Source: Bacteroidia bacterium
Lineage (GTDB): Bacteria; Bacteroidota; Bacteroidia; J057
Assembly (NCBI GenBank): GCA_030731845.1
Contig: JANQTF010000186.1
Coordinates: forward strand, 46,339 to 110,338
Direction: 5' to 3'
DNA length: 64,000 nt
A program made the translations under genes and the position numbers. Below the pieces are notes generated by a model. It made no database searches, was not told the origin of the DNA, and saw only the letters and a program-made list of their open reading frames with translations. Shown here in pieces: positions 33,313 to 42,129 of this stretch; the stretch's first letter is position 1, and every line of letters starts with the position of its first letter.

Positions 33313-35718
33313 TTAACGAGTGAATACGACAGGCTGACTGTGTAGCGTCTGCCCATCTTGAAGGATACGTAGGTAGTAGATGCCAGCAGGCAGGGGGGGA
33401 AGGTTCACCTTCGATTCTCCTACCTGATTTTGCTGGGTGGTTTCCTCAAAAATCATTCTTCCTTCTCCAGTAAAAAGGCAAACCTGAAGCTCGCGGAATG
33501 AAGCCGATGACTGAATGGTCAAAGCCCCTTCACTTACTGGATTCGGACTCACAGCCCACCTGGTTTTCTCTATGTCAGAGGCGATCCCTGTAATGGCGGT
33601 GCTATCAGCCGCAAAGCCAATGGCATCCAAGGCAGGTTGAATCTCGGGATTCGACATGAATAGCTCCCAGAACAGGCCGCTGCGATAATTTTCAATCATC
33701 ACAATGATCGGCCCCTGATCAATGGCCAGATAGGAGTCAGCCACCCAATTTTCAGACACATTAAAGGCGTCATAGAATCCCATGGGACCCCAGAGTTCTT
33801 CTCCGTGTTCGCGGTAAAAATGCTTGAGCGCAGCAATGGATTCTTTGGGCGTATAAGGCATGGAGCTAATGGCCGCCGTGGGGGCAATGGTACCATTGTC
33901 TCGGCTGAGAGAAGGCTCGTGGGCCAGATATCCGACCAGTGGGTCGTCGCTAGCGGTGAGCCCCCAGCAATCTTCGCCATAGCCAGCATGGTTTTTGGGA
34001 TTGGCGATGCACCACGCCCGGTTGATCAGAGTTTGGTGGGCATTTCTCACGAAATAGTTGGTGTAAGCGTCCCGAATGCCTCTTGGATCAAAGCCCAGAT
34101 AAGAATAGTGAGAAAAGAACAACGGACCTCCGTTGCCCGGTCCCACGTCGAGCTTGTAGCCATAATAGGTTTGGCCATTGGTATAATTACTTCCTGCCCA
34201 GCCGTTGGGATAGAGGCTGGCGGGCACAGCATGGGTATTGGAGGCAATCCCGAGCAAATACACGATGTGGGCTTCGTTGAAGCCGCGAAGCGCAAAGTTC
34301 ATCGCCCAGGCAAAGTTTGGAGACCAATGCCAATACATTACCTGCTGCGTGAGTCGGCGATACCAGTTCCATTCCACGCCGTTCCACAGCGTGGTGATCC
34401 TGTCGCGGAGTAGGGTTTCGTTTGGCGTGGCCTGATCAAAATATTGCCTCACAGACAGTAACCCCTGAACCATAAATGCGGTCTCGACCAGGTCGCCACC
34501 ATCATCCTGTGCGCTGAATGGGATGACATTTCCTGTGTTCCCATTGAGCCAATGTGACCAGGCACCATGAAACCGATCTGCATTTTGAAGGAATTCTGTG
34601 ATCTTGAGGAGCCTGGCCAATCCTTCTTCGCGGGTGATGTAGCCGCGCTCAATCCCAGCTACGATGGCCATTACGCCAAATCCACTTCCGCCAATTGTTA
34701 CCGTGTTGCCAGAGCTATTGCGCTCTCTTGCCAGACCCGAAACCGGATGGGCAAAATCCCAGAAGTAGCGAAAGGTGGCCTCCTGCACCATGTCCAGAAA
34801 TTCATCATCTGTCATGATATTCCCCGACACGCTAACTGATGCAGATGGAGCAGATTCATCTCCGCCAAAGCCTACTGACCGCAGGTGATAGAGCCTGGAA
34901 ATACCGCTTCCGGGATCTCCCCAGAAGTCCATCGTCATGCTGTCGTTTTGTGAAATATACTTGGCAAACTGAAAGCTCTGCCCATTGTCCTCCGAAAAAT
35001 ACAAGTGATACCCATCCAGATTGTTGGCGCTGATGAGATTCCAGTGAAATTCGCCGTGGCGTTCATATCCCTTGCCAGAAAAACCAGTTGGAATCACGGG
35101 TGATCCGCTAGAAGCGGGAACGGTCTTTACTTCATCAACCAGGAGGGTGTGATCTGTCTGGTCAGCACTGTCCTGACTGAAGATGATGGCTTTTATTTGA
35201 GTGAATTGAATGTTGGTTTGAGCAGGATCATTGGTGAATACCGTCAAAGGAATGCTGATCCGGTGCCATTGAGCGGCGGGAATGTCGTCAGTGAGGGTTT
35301 TGAGCGAATACTTCAGGGTCTTGGTGGCGCCGGGCGCGCCCTCCATAGAGATTTTGGGCAGGCGTGACTTGCTCAAGCCTGTGGCAGAATACACCCAAAA
35401 AGAAAGAGAATCACTTTGGGTAATGTCTAGAAATGGAAAGCCAGGCGCAATGACAAGCGCATCCCAATTGCCGCCGGGTTTGGAGTTCCAGGTAAATGAA
35501 AGGGCATTTTTGCCACGGTAGGAGTTTGCTGTCACCGGTATTTTATCTCCCGAGGGACCAGTCCGAGTAAAGGTGCTGCTCCCTGAGAGAAAGGCAAGAC
35601 CAGTATCGTAGTATTCGCTATCTGGGCTATCAGCAAAAAAAGTCACCACCTGTGCAGGCAGATCAGAAGGGACAAATAACAAACCAATCAAAATGAAGAT
35701 GGTAGATCGAAGTAGCAT
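33313..35718 (-). CDS. Multidomain T9SS-secreted GH144-type glucanase
   Basis: An 801-residue secreted enzyme. The start at 35718 gives a signal peptide (MLLRSTIFILIGLLFVPSDLPA); the longer frame adds 44 residues. Residues about 25-200 form a CBM11-like sandwich (SLSFWVYSATG, HTLLVDEVKTVP), about 205-295 a fibronectin-III-like module, and about 300-715 a Glycoamylase/GH144 barrel with EATFRYFWDFAHP, GGSGFGVMAIVAGIERGYIT, ETAFMVQGLLSVRQYFD, GFNEAHIVYLLGIASNTHA with its Glu, and GPIIVMIENYRSGLFW. The last 85 residues are a T9SS type A sorting domain (VSPNPVSEGALTIQSS). It is the surface counterpart of the lipoprotein GH144 in the same operon, and would make the first cut in the polysaccharide before uptake. 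The exact linkage is inferred from the family. Confidence 0.9.
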   Translation of the reverse strand: MLLRSTIFILIGLLFVPSDLPAQVVTFFADSPDSEYYDTGLAFLSGSSTFTRTGPSGDKIPVTANSYRGKNALSFTWNSKPGGNWDALVIAPGFPFLDITQSDSLSFWVYSATGLSKSRLPKISMEGAPGATKTLKYSLKTLTDDIPAAQWHRISIPLTVFTNDPAQTNIQFTQIKAIIFSQDSADQTDHTLLVDEVKTVPASSGSPVIPTGFSGKGYERHGEFHWNLISANNLDGYHLYFSEDNGQSFQFAKYISQNDSMTMDFWGDPGSGISRLYHLRSVGFGGDESAPSASVSVSGNIMTDDEFLDMVQEATFRYFWDFAHPVSGLARERNSSGNTVTIGGSGFGVMAIVAGIERGYITREEGLARLLKITEFLQNADRFHGAWSHWLNGNTGNVIPFSAQDDGGDLVETAFMVQGLLSVRQYFDQATPNETLLRDRITTLWNGVEWNWYRRLTQQVMYWHWSPNFAWAMNFALRGFNEAHIVYLLGIASNTHAVPASLYPNGWAGSNYTNGQTYYGYKLDVGPGNGGPLFFSHYSYLGFDPRGIRDAYTNYFVRNAHQTLINRAWCIANPKNHAGYGEDCWGLTASDDPLVGYLAHEPSLSRDNGTIAPTAAISSMPYTPKESIAALKHFYREHGEELWGPMGFYDAFNVSENWVADSYLAIDQGPIIVMIENYRSGLFWELFMSNPEIQPALDAIGFAADSTAITGIASDIEKTRWAVSPNPVSEGALTIQSSASFRELQVCLFTGEGRMIFEETTQQNQVGESKVNLPPLPAGIYYLRILQDGQTLHSQPVVFTR

Positions 35719-35918
35719 GTGTAGTAGTTTCTCTGTGTAACATCGTTTCAAGTAAGAAAGTACGGCGCTGATATGCACTATTTTCCACCTCATCATTACC
35801 TCATCAATGCCATATTTTAAAACGAATAACTCAGCGTTTGGGTAGCCCAAATGATATTAATCACCTGAAAATCAGCAAAGTGATTTCTAATTCTCTCATA
35901 AGCAGGAAAATAGCCATG

Positions 35919-35935
35919 TTCATGACAACCATGAA
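35919..35935. promoter_or_regulatory. 6-5-6 inverted repeat between the regulator and the glucanase operon
   Basis: TTCATG (35919-35924) and CATGAA (35930-35935) are exact inverted copies with a 5-bp spacer. The site lies about 200 bp upstream of the GH144 start and 12 bp after the regulator stop. It may be an operator for the adjacent LuxR-type regulator; short palindromes of this size also arise by chance. Confidence 0.28.
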
Positions 35936-35946
35936 GAGCTTCGCTA

Positions 35947-38724
35947 TTAATATTTCAACAAGAGGTCGATAAGTTGCTCATGCGCGTGCAAATCCAGCTT
36001 CAGGCGAAGCCGATATCGCTTGTTTTCTACACTTCTCAGGGAGATGTGGAGCAAAGGGGCAATCTCTTTGGAGCTGAGATTCATGCGCAGATATGCCGCA
36101 AGCCGGAGATCGCCGGAGGTGAGGCTGGGGAAATCATGCTTGAGTCGCTGAAAAAAGCTCTGGTGCACACGGGTGAAGTGATATTCAAATGCTTCCCAGT
36201 CTTTTTCACTGGACAATTGCGAATTGAGCTGTAGCAGCATTTGTCTCAACTTCTGTTTATGATCGGCTTCTTTGCTCTTTTGAAGGGATTTGAGGTCCTG
36301 CCTTAATTCCAGTAAAATTTCATTCTTCCGCACCAAATTCATCGTGATTCCTGCCAATTCTTGATTTTGCTCTTCAATACTTTGTTCGAGCTGAAGGTTC
36401 TTGATCTCGATCTCCCGGGCATGACGGGCTCTGTCTTGCTCAATTTGCTTCTTTCGCCACCTTCGCTCCAGTTGGCTCTGATACCATCGTGTAGCGACTA
36501 TGAGCAGACTTCCACCGATAACGAAGAAGAGGAAGATGGCCCAGTCCTGCGCAAACCATGGTTCTTCTTTGATTACTTGCAGGCTGAGCGTTGTGCCATC
36601 TTCCTTTCGCTCAATCTCAATCCCATACGCACCAGACGGTATGATGGGCAAGCGGATGCTAGCCTCCCCGGACCAGTCTGACCAATTGGATTGAATCCCA
36701 GGGATGCGAAACCGGTAATGAAGGTCTTGTGGATGAAAGCCAGAGGCAATTGATATGATCAGTCCCTGATCATCCACCACCAATCGCACTTCGCCGCCAG
36801 GGAAGGGTAGGGGAGCCAGGCGTGTGTCTTCTTTCCCTATGATTTCGATTCCTGAGAAAAACATGGGGTTCCATGACAGGGAATCTGACGTGTTTGCGTT
36901 CAGAACGAGAAAGCCCTGCGACAAGCCAATGAGCCAATTTCCGTCTTCAAATCTGTAAATCCCGGGATCTGTCGGCATATCTGATACAGCAAAGGAATGG
37001 GCCATACCCTGCCCAAAAAAATCAACGGATTGATGCTCAATCCCCACATACTCGTTTTCGAAGCGCTCTATCCTACGCAGCTTCGCCGTCAGAGGAATGC
37101 CATTCCATTGATCGACCTTCTCGAATTTGTCGCCATCCTCATTCAACTGAAACCAGCCGGAGTCAGATTTGACCAGGATGTTGCTGTCGGCTTGCACCAT
37201 GACCAACCTGTTCAGATCCTGAAGGCCCCAGTCAGGCTCGGAGGAATGCAAAGACAAAAGGGTTAACTCATCTGGTGCCATCGAGGCTTTCATCAGGCCC
37301 CGATACGGGTGTACTCCCCAGATATTTCCCTGTCGATCCTTGCAGAGATCGCGAATCGGACTGTTGATTCCACTGATCTTGCTTACCCTGATCTGCTCAT
37401 CGACCACAGAGAACTGAACCAGTCCTGTGTAGGTGCCCTGGATCCAGGTCTCATCATGATTTCCAGCAATCCAGGACCAGCCACCTGTGATGTCACTGAT
37501 TTTTCGAATCCTATCGCCTATCACCTGAAAAGTCCCCGCATTGTGACCGCATAGCAATTGGCCAGCTATGTTTTTTAGACTCCATACCTGCCCTTGCGTG
37601 CCAGGCACAAACTCAAAAGCTGCGCTTTCGGGCCCATCGGGCCATGATCGTGAAAATAACCCGTGATTGGTTCCGATATACAGCCTTCCTTGGTCCTCAA
37701 TCGCACAATACACGATTCCCAATTCGCCACTTTGGTCTTCAAATTTTCTGACAGGAGAGGGAAAATCAAGATAAGCTATGCCTTGATCGAGCCCTGCCCA
37801 CACACCTCCGCGCTTGTCGGAGCTCAATGACAACACCGTATTGTCTGCGAGTCCGGTGTGTCGGTAAATGTGCTCCAGAACGCTTCCCTGCTTATCTATC
37901 AGATAAATGCCACCTGAAATGGTGCCAATGCAAATGCCCTCTGGCACAAGTTCCATCTTGTTTACTTGATCTCTGCTCAACAAAGGCAGAATCTCCTGAA
38001 AAACGGGCTGAAGAACGCCGTTTGAATACATCCAGAGCCCGTTTCTGTCAGTCGCAATGAGCAGGCTGTTTGGGCTGTATTCAACAATTCCCACTACGGT
38101 GGCTTCTGCAAGTGCTTCGGTCCCAGCAAGGATCCGAAACCCCATGCGGGGATCAAACTCCGCCAGTCCCTGCGAGAGCACTTGCAGAAAAAACTTATCC
38201 AAACATCGGTAGGTGAACATGATCCCCGATGAAAATGGGGATTGAAAAATGCTGATCGAATCCTGTTGGGAGAGGTAAATGGTGGAAAAAGACTGGAACA
38301 ACACGCCATCTTCCCAAGACTCAATGTGCCATATTTCTTCATTTTTCACCAAAGGGAAGGACAAATCCTGACTCAGTGAATGGAACTCATAGCTTCCTGT
38401 TGAGGATGGCTGCCAGTAGCCAAACTCTCCATAACCGCCTCCATAGACTCGGTCTCCAACTGCCTTTACAGCCCTCACGCGATGATTTCCCGGCAAGGGA
38501 AAGATGCGCCAGTGCTCCCCGTCAAAGGTCAACATTCCATCAGAATTGCCAACTACCACGCCGCGCGAGGTCACGTCGATCGACCAATTTTGCGGGGCTG
38601 CCAGGTAGGTTTGCTCAGCAATGTTGAGAATAGATGGGCTGAGCTGCGCCTGTGCACCCAGATACATCAGGCACAGGAGTGACAGAGGAAATAACTTAGG
38701 GAATAGCAAAGGCGACATAGGCAT
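35947..38724 (-). CDS. Membrane-bound beta-propeller regulator with LuxR-type HTH
   Basis: A 925-residue one-component regulator. A signal sequence (MSPLLFPKLFPLSLLCLMYLGAQA region) leads to a periplasmic two-component-regulator-type beta-propeller (about 25-620, with repeats such as GGVWAGLDQGIAYLDFPSP), then a Y_Y_Y immunoglobulin-like domain (HYRFRIPGIQSNWSDWSG, about 650-710), one membrane helix (WAIFLFFVIGGSLLIVATRW), a coiled coil with LxxKN pattern, and a C-terminal LuxR/GerE-like helix-turn-helix (LSSKEIAPLLHISLRSVENKRYRLR). There is no histidine kinase or receiver, so it differs from the hybrid two-component systems of Bacteroides. It probably senses an oligosaccharide in the periplasm and activates the neighbouring operon. 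The start at 38724 overlaps the end of the PQQ dehydrogenase gene by 29 bp. Confidence 0.9.
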   Translation of the reverse strand: MPMSPLLFPKLFPLSLLCLMYLGAQAQLSPSILNIAEQTYLAAPQNWSIDVTSRGVVVGNSDGMLTFDGEHWRIFPLPGNHRVRAVKAVGDRVYGGGYGEFGYWQPSSTGSYEFHSLSQDLSFPLVKNEEIWHIESWEDGVLFQSFSTIYLSQQDSISIFQSPFSSGIMFTYRCLDKFFLQVLSQGLAEFDPRMGFRILAGTEALAEATVVGIVEYSPNSLLIATDRNGLWMYSNGVLQPVFQEILPLLSRDQVNKMELVPEGICIGTISGGIYLIDKQGSVLEHIYRHTGLADNTVLSLSSDKRGGVWAGLDQGIAYLDFPSPVRKFEDQSGELGIVYCAIEDQGRLYIGTNHGLFSRSWPDGPESAAFEFVPGTQGQVWSLKNIAGQLLCGHNAGTFQVIGDRIRKISDITGGWSWIAGNHDETWIQGTYTGLVQFSVVDEQIRVSKISGINSPIRDLCKDRQGNIWGVHPYRGLMKASMAPDELTLLSLHSSEPDWGLQDLNRLVMVQADSNILVKSDSGWFQLNEDGDKFEKVDQWNGIPLTAKLRRIERFENEYVGIEHQSVDFFGQGMAHSFAVSDMPTDPGIYRFEDGNWLIGLSQGFLVLNANTSDSLSWNPMFFSGIEIIGKEDTRLAPLPFPGGEVRLVVDDQGLIISIASGFHPQDLHYRFRIPGIQSNWSDWSGEASIRLPIIPSGAYGIEIERKEDGTTLSLQVIKEEPWFAQDWAIFLFFVIGGSLLIVATRWYQSQLERRWRKKQIEQDRARHAREIEIKNLQLEQSIEEQNQELAGITMNLVRKNEILLELRQDLKSLQKSKEADHKQKLRQMLLQLNSQLSSEKDWEAFEYHFTRVHQSFFQRLKHDFPSLTSGDLRLAAYLRMNLSSKEIAPLLHISLRSVENKRYRLRLKLDLHAHEQLIDLLLKY

Positions 38725-40783
38725 CTCCGGATTTCGTCCCCATTTTACCTCCTCCGCAGGCAACAATCAAATATTGCTTGCCATTTGCCTCATACATGGC
38801 CGGGGTGGCATATCCACCTGCTGGCAAATTGGCCTCCCATAATAGATCTCCTGTGGCCGTAGAAAAGGCCCTGATTTTCTCATCTTTGGTGGCAGCAATA
38901 AACGTCAGGCCTGAAGCAGTTACCAGTGGGCCGCCGTAGTTTTCGGTGCCGGTAACCGGGATTCCTTTGGCCACCAATTCAGGATATTCTCCCAACGGAA
39001 TCTGCCATTTGATTTCGCCAGCATTCAAATCAATCGCGGTCAGAAGACCCCATGGAGGAGAAATGGCAGGATACCCGGCTTTGTCGAGAAAGCGCTTGTA
39101 TCCTGATGAAACATAGGCCGATGTCGGATCACCCTTCCCTGGCTGATCCTCAGAAGGGAGGCCAAGGAGAAAACGAGACACCTCGGCTTTGTCGGATTCA
39201 CTGAGATAGGCAAAAGAAGGCATACTGCCTTTGCCAGATTCTAGTAGTGCCTGCAAACCGGGCAGCTCATAGCGGCTCTCCAGCCCAAGCAAGGATGGAA
39301 TAGTTCCCATAAATTCGCCTCCGCTGCGATCAGCGCCATGACAACTCGCACAATTGGTTAAATATACCTGATTACCGGGATGATTGGCCGCAGTCGATAC
39401 CATGTTCAAGGTCCACGCCATCTGTGAACTATTAACCACCATCAGCCCCTTCCATGGGTCATAAGCAGCGCCTCCCCATTCCCCGCCGCCATCATAGCCC
39501 GGAAAAACAAGGGTTCCCTCCATGCTTGGTGGCTCAAAAATGCTGTGCTGACGCAGGCGAGCCAATACTTTTGCCAATGAGTCCTTGCCTTCGGCTCGTT
39601 CGTGAATGCCTTCCACACGCTGCCGCGAGAAGGGTGGGGGAGAGCTCGGCAGTGGTTGAGTGGGCCAGGATGCCTCACCTGGCATGGTGGACGCTGCCAC
39701 GGGTATTTCATTGATCGGATAAATTGGTTCTCCCGTTTCCCGGTGGAAAATAAATACATGGCCTGTTTTTGTGATCTGTGCTACCGCAGGAATGTCTTTT
39801 TCACCCCGCTGGATCGTGATGAGATTGGGGGGAGCTGGCAAATCTCGGTCGAGTAAATCATGGTGCACAAACTGGAAGTGCCATTTTAATTGACCAGTGG
39901 CAGCATCAAGGGCAAGCAGGCAATTGGCATATAAGTTTGCGCCGGGCCTGTCGGCCCCGTAGAAATCATAGGATGCCGACCCCGTAGGCACAAATACCAG
40001 TCCTCTGTCATGATCTACCGTCATGCCTGCCCAGGCATTGGCGCCGCCACTGGTTTTCCAGGCTTGCTCAGGCCAGGTGTCGTAGCCAGGTTCGCCCGGT
40101 TCGGGAATGGTGTGGAAAATCCAGGTCATATCGCCGCTTTGAATGTCATAAGCGCGAATATGCCCCGGAGCAGCCCCCGCACCCTCAGAGACCCTGCAAC
40201 CAATAATCAGCTGATTGCCATAAACAGCGCCGGGTGAATTGGCTACCACAAAAGCATTTTCAGCCCCCTCACGGAGGCCAATTCTCAGATCAATCTTGCC
40301 CTCTTTCCCAAAATCGGAGATGCTTTTTCCTGTCTCTGCGAACATTGCAAATAGATATGGGCCATTGGAAACAAAAATTCTATCACCGTTAGGAGATCGG
40401 GCATACACAAGCCCACGATTCACGCCCATGCCAGGAGAAGGCACATCGTCGGGATTCATGCTGGCGGATGGGGAGCTGCGCCATATTTCTACGCCGGTGA
40501 CTCCATCAAGGCAGACAACATCGAGCGTGGCCGTAGTGGCGAATATTTTCCCATTGATAATCAATGGATTACACTGGATTTGGGTGTGTTTTCCTGCATC
40601 GCCAGCCTTGTAAACCCACGCTGGTACGAGTTTCGAAATGTTCTCAGTTGTGATTTGCGATAGGGTAGTGGCATGGTTGCTTCCTGGCCCCAAGGCTACC
40701 GGCCATGATTTGTCGGCATAGAGCGGTGTTTCAGAAGGTGTGCTACAGGATAATATGCACAGCAGAGGCAGAAGTATTCTCAT
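38696..40783 (-). CDS. PQQ-dependent dehydrogenase lipoprotein with a built-in cytochrome c domain
   Basis: A 695-residue lipoprotein (lipobox LSC, Cys13) of the quinoprotein sugar/alcohol dehydrogenase superfamily. PQQ-propeller blades are evident (LDVVCLDGVTGVEIW, IRAYDIQSGDMTW, LLALDAATGQLKWHFQ, IRAFSTATGDLLWEANL). A c-type cytochrome domain with the haem motif Cys478-x-x-Cys481-His482 (NCASCHG) and a candidate Met ligand (GSMPSF) lies before the last blades, so it is inserted in the propeller chain and not appended. Such enzymes oxidise sugars or alcohols in the periplasm and pass electrons to the respiratory chain through the haem. It is the first gene of the minus-strand cluster and overlaps the regulator gene, which suggests a role in oxidising a product of the glucan locus. 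PQQ synthesis genes are not in the window. Confidence 0.9.
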   Translation of the reverse strand: MRILLPLLCILSCSTPSETPLYADKSWPVALGPGSNHATTLSQITTENISKLVPAWVYKAGDAGKHTQIQCNPLIINGKIFATTATLDVVCLDGVTGVEIWRSSPSASMNPDDVPSPGMGVNRGLVYARSPNGDRIFVSNGPYLFAMFAETGKSISDFGKEGKIDLRIGLREGAENAFVVANSPGAVYGNQLIIGCRVSEGAGAAPGHIRAYDIQSGDMTWIFHTIPEPGEPGYDTWPEQAWKTSGGANAWAGMTVDHDRGLVFVPTGSASYDFYGADRPGANLYANCLLALDAATGQLKWHFQFVHHDLLDRDLPAPPNLITIQRGEKDIPAVAQITKTGHVFIFHRETGEPIYPINEIPVAASTMPGEASWPTQPLPSSPPPFSRQRVEGIHERAEGKDSLAKVLARLRQHSIFEPPSMEGTLVFPGYDGGGEWGGAAYDPWKGLMVVNSSQMAWTLNMVSTAANHPGNQVYLTNCASCHGADRSGGEFMGTIPSLLGLESRYELPGLQALLESGKGSMPSFAYLSESDKAEVSRFLLGLPSEDQPGKGDPTSAYVSSGYKRFLDKAGYPAISPPWGLLTAIDLNAGEIKWQIPLGEYPELVAKGIPVTGTENYGGPLVTASGLTFIAATKDEKIRAFSTATGDLLWEANLPAGGYATPAMYEANGKQYLIVACGGGKMGTKSGDAYVAFAIP

Positions 40784-40957
40784 CGTGATTCCTTTTTTCT
40801 ACGGGAATATAAGATGATGTTTTGTGATGATCATCCTTTAACTTCCGGGTTATCCACACGCAGTTGAGCGGTATCTAGAAGCCCCTAAGAAGAAAGGATA
40901 CACAAGAAAGGATGTTACAAAAAGGAATGGTTGTGAAATACTTTACCAAGCTGGTTA

Positions 40958-40975
40958 ACATAATATAAATTATGT
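40958..40975. promoter_or_regulatory. 7-4-7 palindrome in a divergent promoter region
   Basis: ACATAAT (40958-40964) and ATTATGT (40969-40975) are exact inverted copies separated by ATAA. The site lies 63 bp before the plus-strand membrane protein gene and 175 bp before the minus-strand PQQ gene. The geometry is that of an operator for a dimeric repressor. The sequence is AT-rich, so chance is not excluded. Confidence 0.35.
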
Positions 40976-41037
40976 AACAAATGTGAATTTTGCTTTGGTG
41001 GAGTCGCTATCGTCTGTATCTTAGTCTTTTTAAGGAA

Positions 41038-42084
41038 ATGAGAAAGAAAGAGAACACTCTATCGGCAAAGGCCTCAGTGGGAGTATTGATTGCATATTGG
41101 CTCTCGCTTGGGTTTTTTGCTGCTGCCGGAACAGCGATGTTTTATACGGCCTTTGATGGCCCTCATGCTCCTCTTTTCCATATTGTAGTAGCGTGCCTGT
41201 GCTGGAGTTTTACTTTATTAGGCATCATCGCCGCGGGGTTTACCGAGACCTGGACAATTAAAGACAATGAATTGCATATTTCGATCCCTCTTAAAAAGGA
41301 GCCCAAGATCATCCCATTTGAAGAAATTCTGAGCTATGCCGAGATCAAAAACGCCAAGAATGGACAAAAGGATCTTTCTTTGTTTACGGAAAATAAAAAA
41401 TACCACCTTTCATTAAGTCTTTACGTGATACCTGAGGACTTCCGCGCTGCAATCACCAAAGGGAAAACAGAAGATGTTGAGTATGAAGCGCGATTAACAA
41501 GAGCATTTTTCAAGTATTTAGGCTTGCTTTTGCTTCTTCTTGGGATATACGTCATATCTGGATTGAACGACTTGGATCAACAAGCTTTAAAAGAATTTGA
41601 TCCAGGTGATTACCTGAAGGTAATCGGCACACTATCTCAGCCTTTGGAAGTAGAGAAGTATCGAGAAGGGAAACATGGACCTAGTACAAATAGGAAAATT
41701 GTCTTTCCCCTCTCTGAATACGAAGGAATCGTCTTCGAAATTCCAGATAGGCTGATGAATTACACATTTGTCCCCCAATTGGTCAATAACGCTTCTCCGG
41801 GGGATTCTGTGGAGATTTTTGTAACTGAATCTCTTGATTCGATAGTGTTTCGATCTTCACAAGGATCATTATGGCAGAGGTGGACAACCTCCAAACATCT
41901 GTTTGTTCATGGGTTTAGATCCAAAGGGAACGAGTATTTATCTATCAGGAGTAGTTTCTTGGAACAAAGAAATCAAGCAAAAGAGGGAAAACAAATAAGG
42001 TTAGTCATTGGAATTGTATGTATCATTTTGGGAATCGGTTTGGCCATTTGGGGGCTTAGACCTATACCCAAACAAAAAAAATAA
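41038..42084 (+). CDS. Four-helix membrane protein of unknown function
   Basis: A 348-residue protein with no family I recognise. The ATG at 41038 is preceded by AAGGA, one of few Shine-Dalgarno-like sequences in the window, which decides this start over a TTG 48 bp upstream. Hydrophobic segments are at about 13-36, 43-65, 157-177 and 318-340. The first pair encloses a short loop; between the second and third lies a cytoplasmic-looking domain with WTIKDNELHISIPLKKEPKI that resembles PH-like bacterial domains, and between the third and fourth a beta-rich, probably periplasmic domain. Base composition is more AT-rich than neighbours, which may mean later acquisition. It is divergent from the PQQ gene and followed by a terminator. 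Confidence 0.75.
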   Translation: MRKKENTLSAKASVGVLIAYWLSLGFFAAAGTAMFYTAFDGPHAPLFHIVVACLCWSFTLLGIIAAGFTETWTIKDNELHISIPLKKEPKIIPFEEILSYAEIKNAKNGQKDLSLFTENKKYHLSLSLYVIPEDFRAAITKGKTEDVEYEARLTRAFFKYLGLLLLLLGIYVISGLNDLDQQALKEFDPGDYLKVIGTLSQPLEVEKYREGKHGPSTNRKIVFPLSEYEGIVFEIPDRLMNYTFVPQLVNNASPGDSVEIFVTESLDSIVFRSSQGSLWQRWTTSKHLFVHGFRSKGNEYLSIRSSFLEQRNQAKEGKQIRLVIGIVCIILGIGLAIWGLRPIPKQKK

Positions 42085-42110
42085 GGCCCGCTTTTGCAGG
42101 CCCTTTTTTA
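42085..42110 (+). terminator. Terminator of the four-helix membrane protein gene
   Basis: GGCCCGC (42085-42091) pairs with GCAGGCC (42096-42102) with one mismatch on a TTTT loop, followed at once by C and a TTTTTT run to 42109. Confidence 0.6.
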
Positions 42111-42129
42111 TTGTTTTCGTCTTTGCTGT

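Noticed and set aside
40850..40858. Second TTATCCACA as part of an origin
   Set aside because: Isolated, 14 kb from dnaA, and near the number expected by chance.
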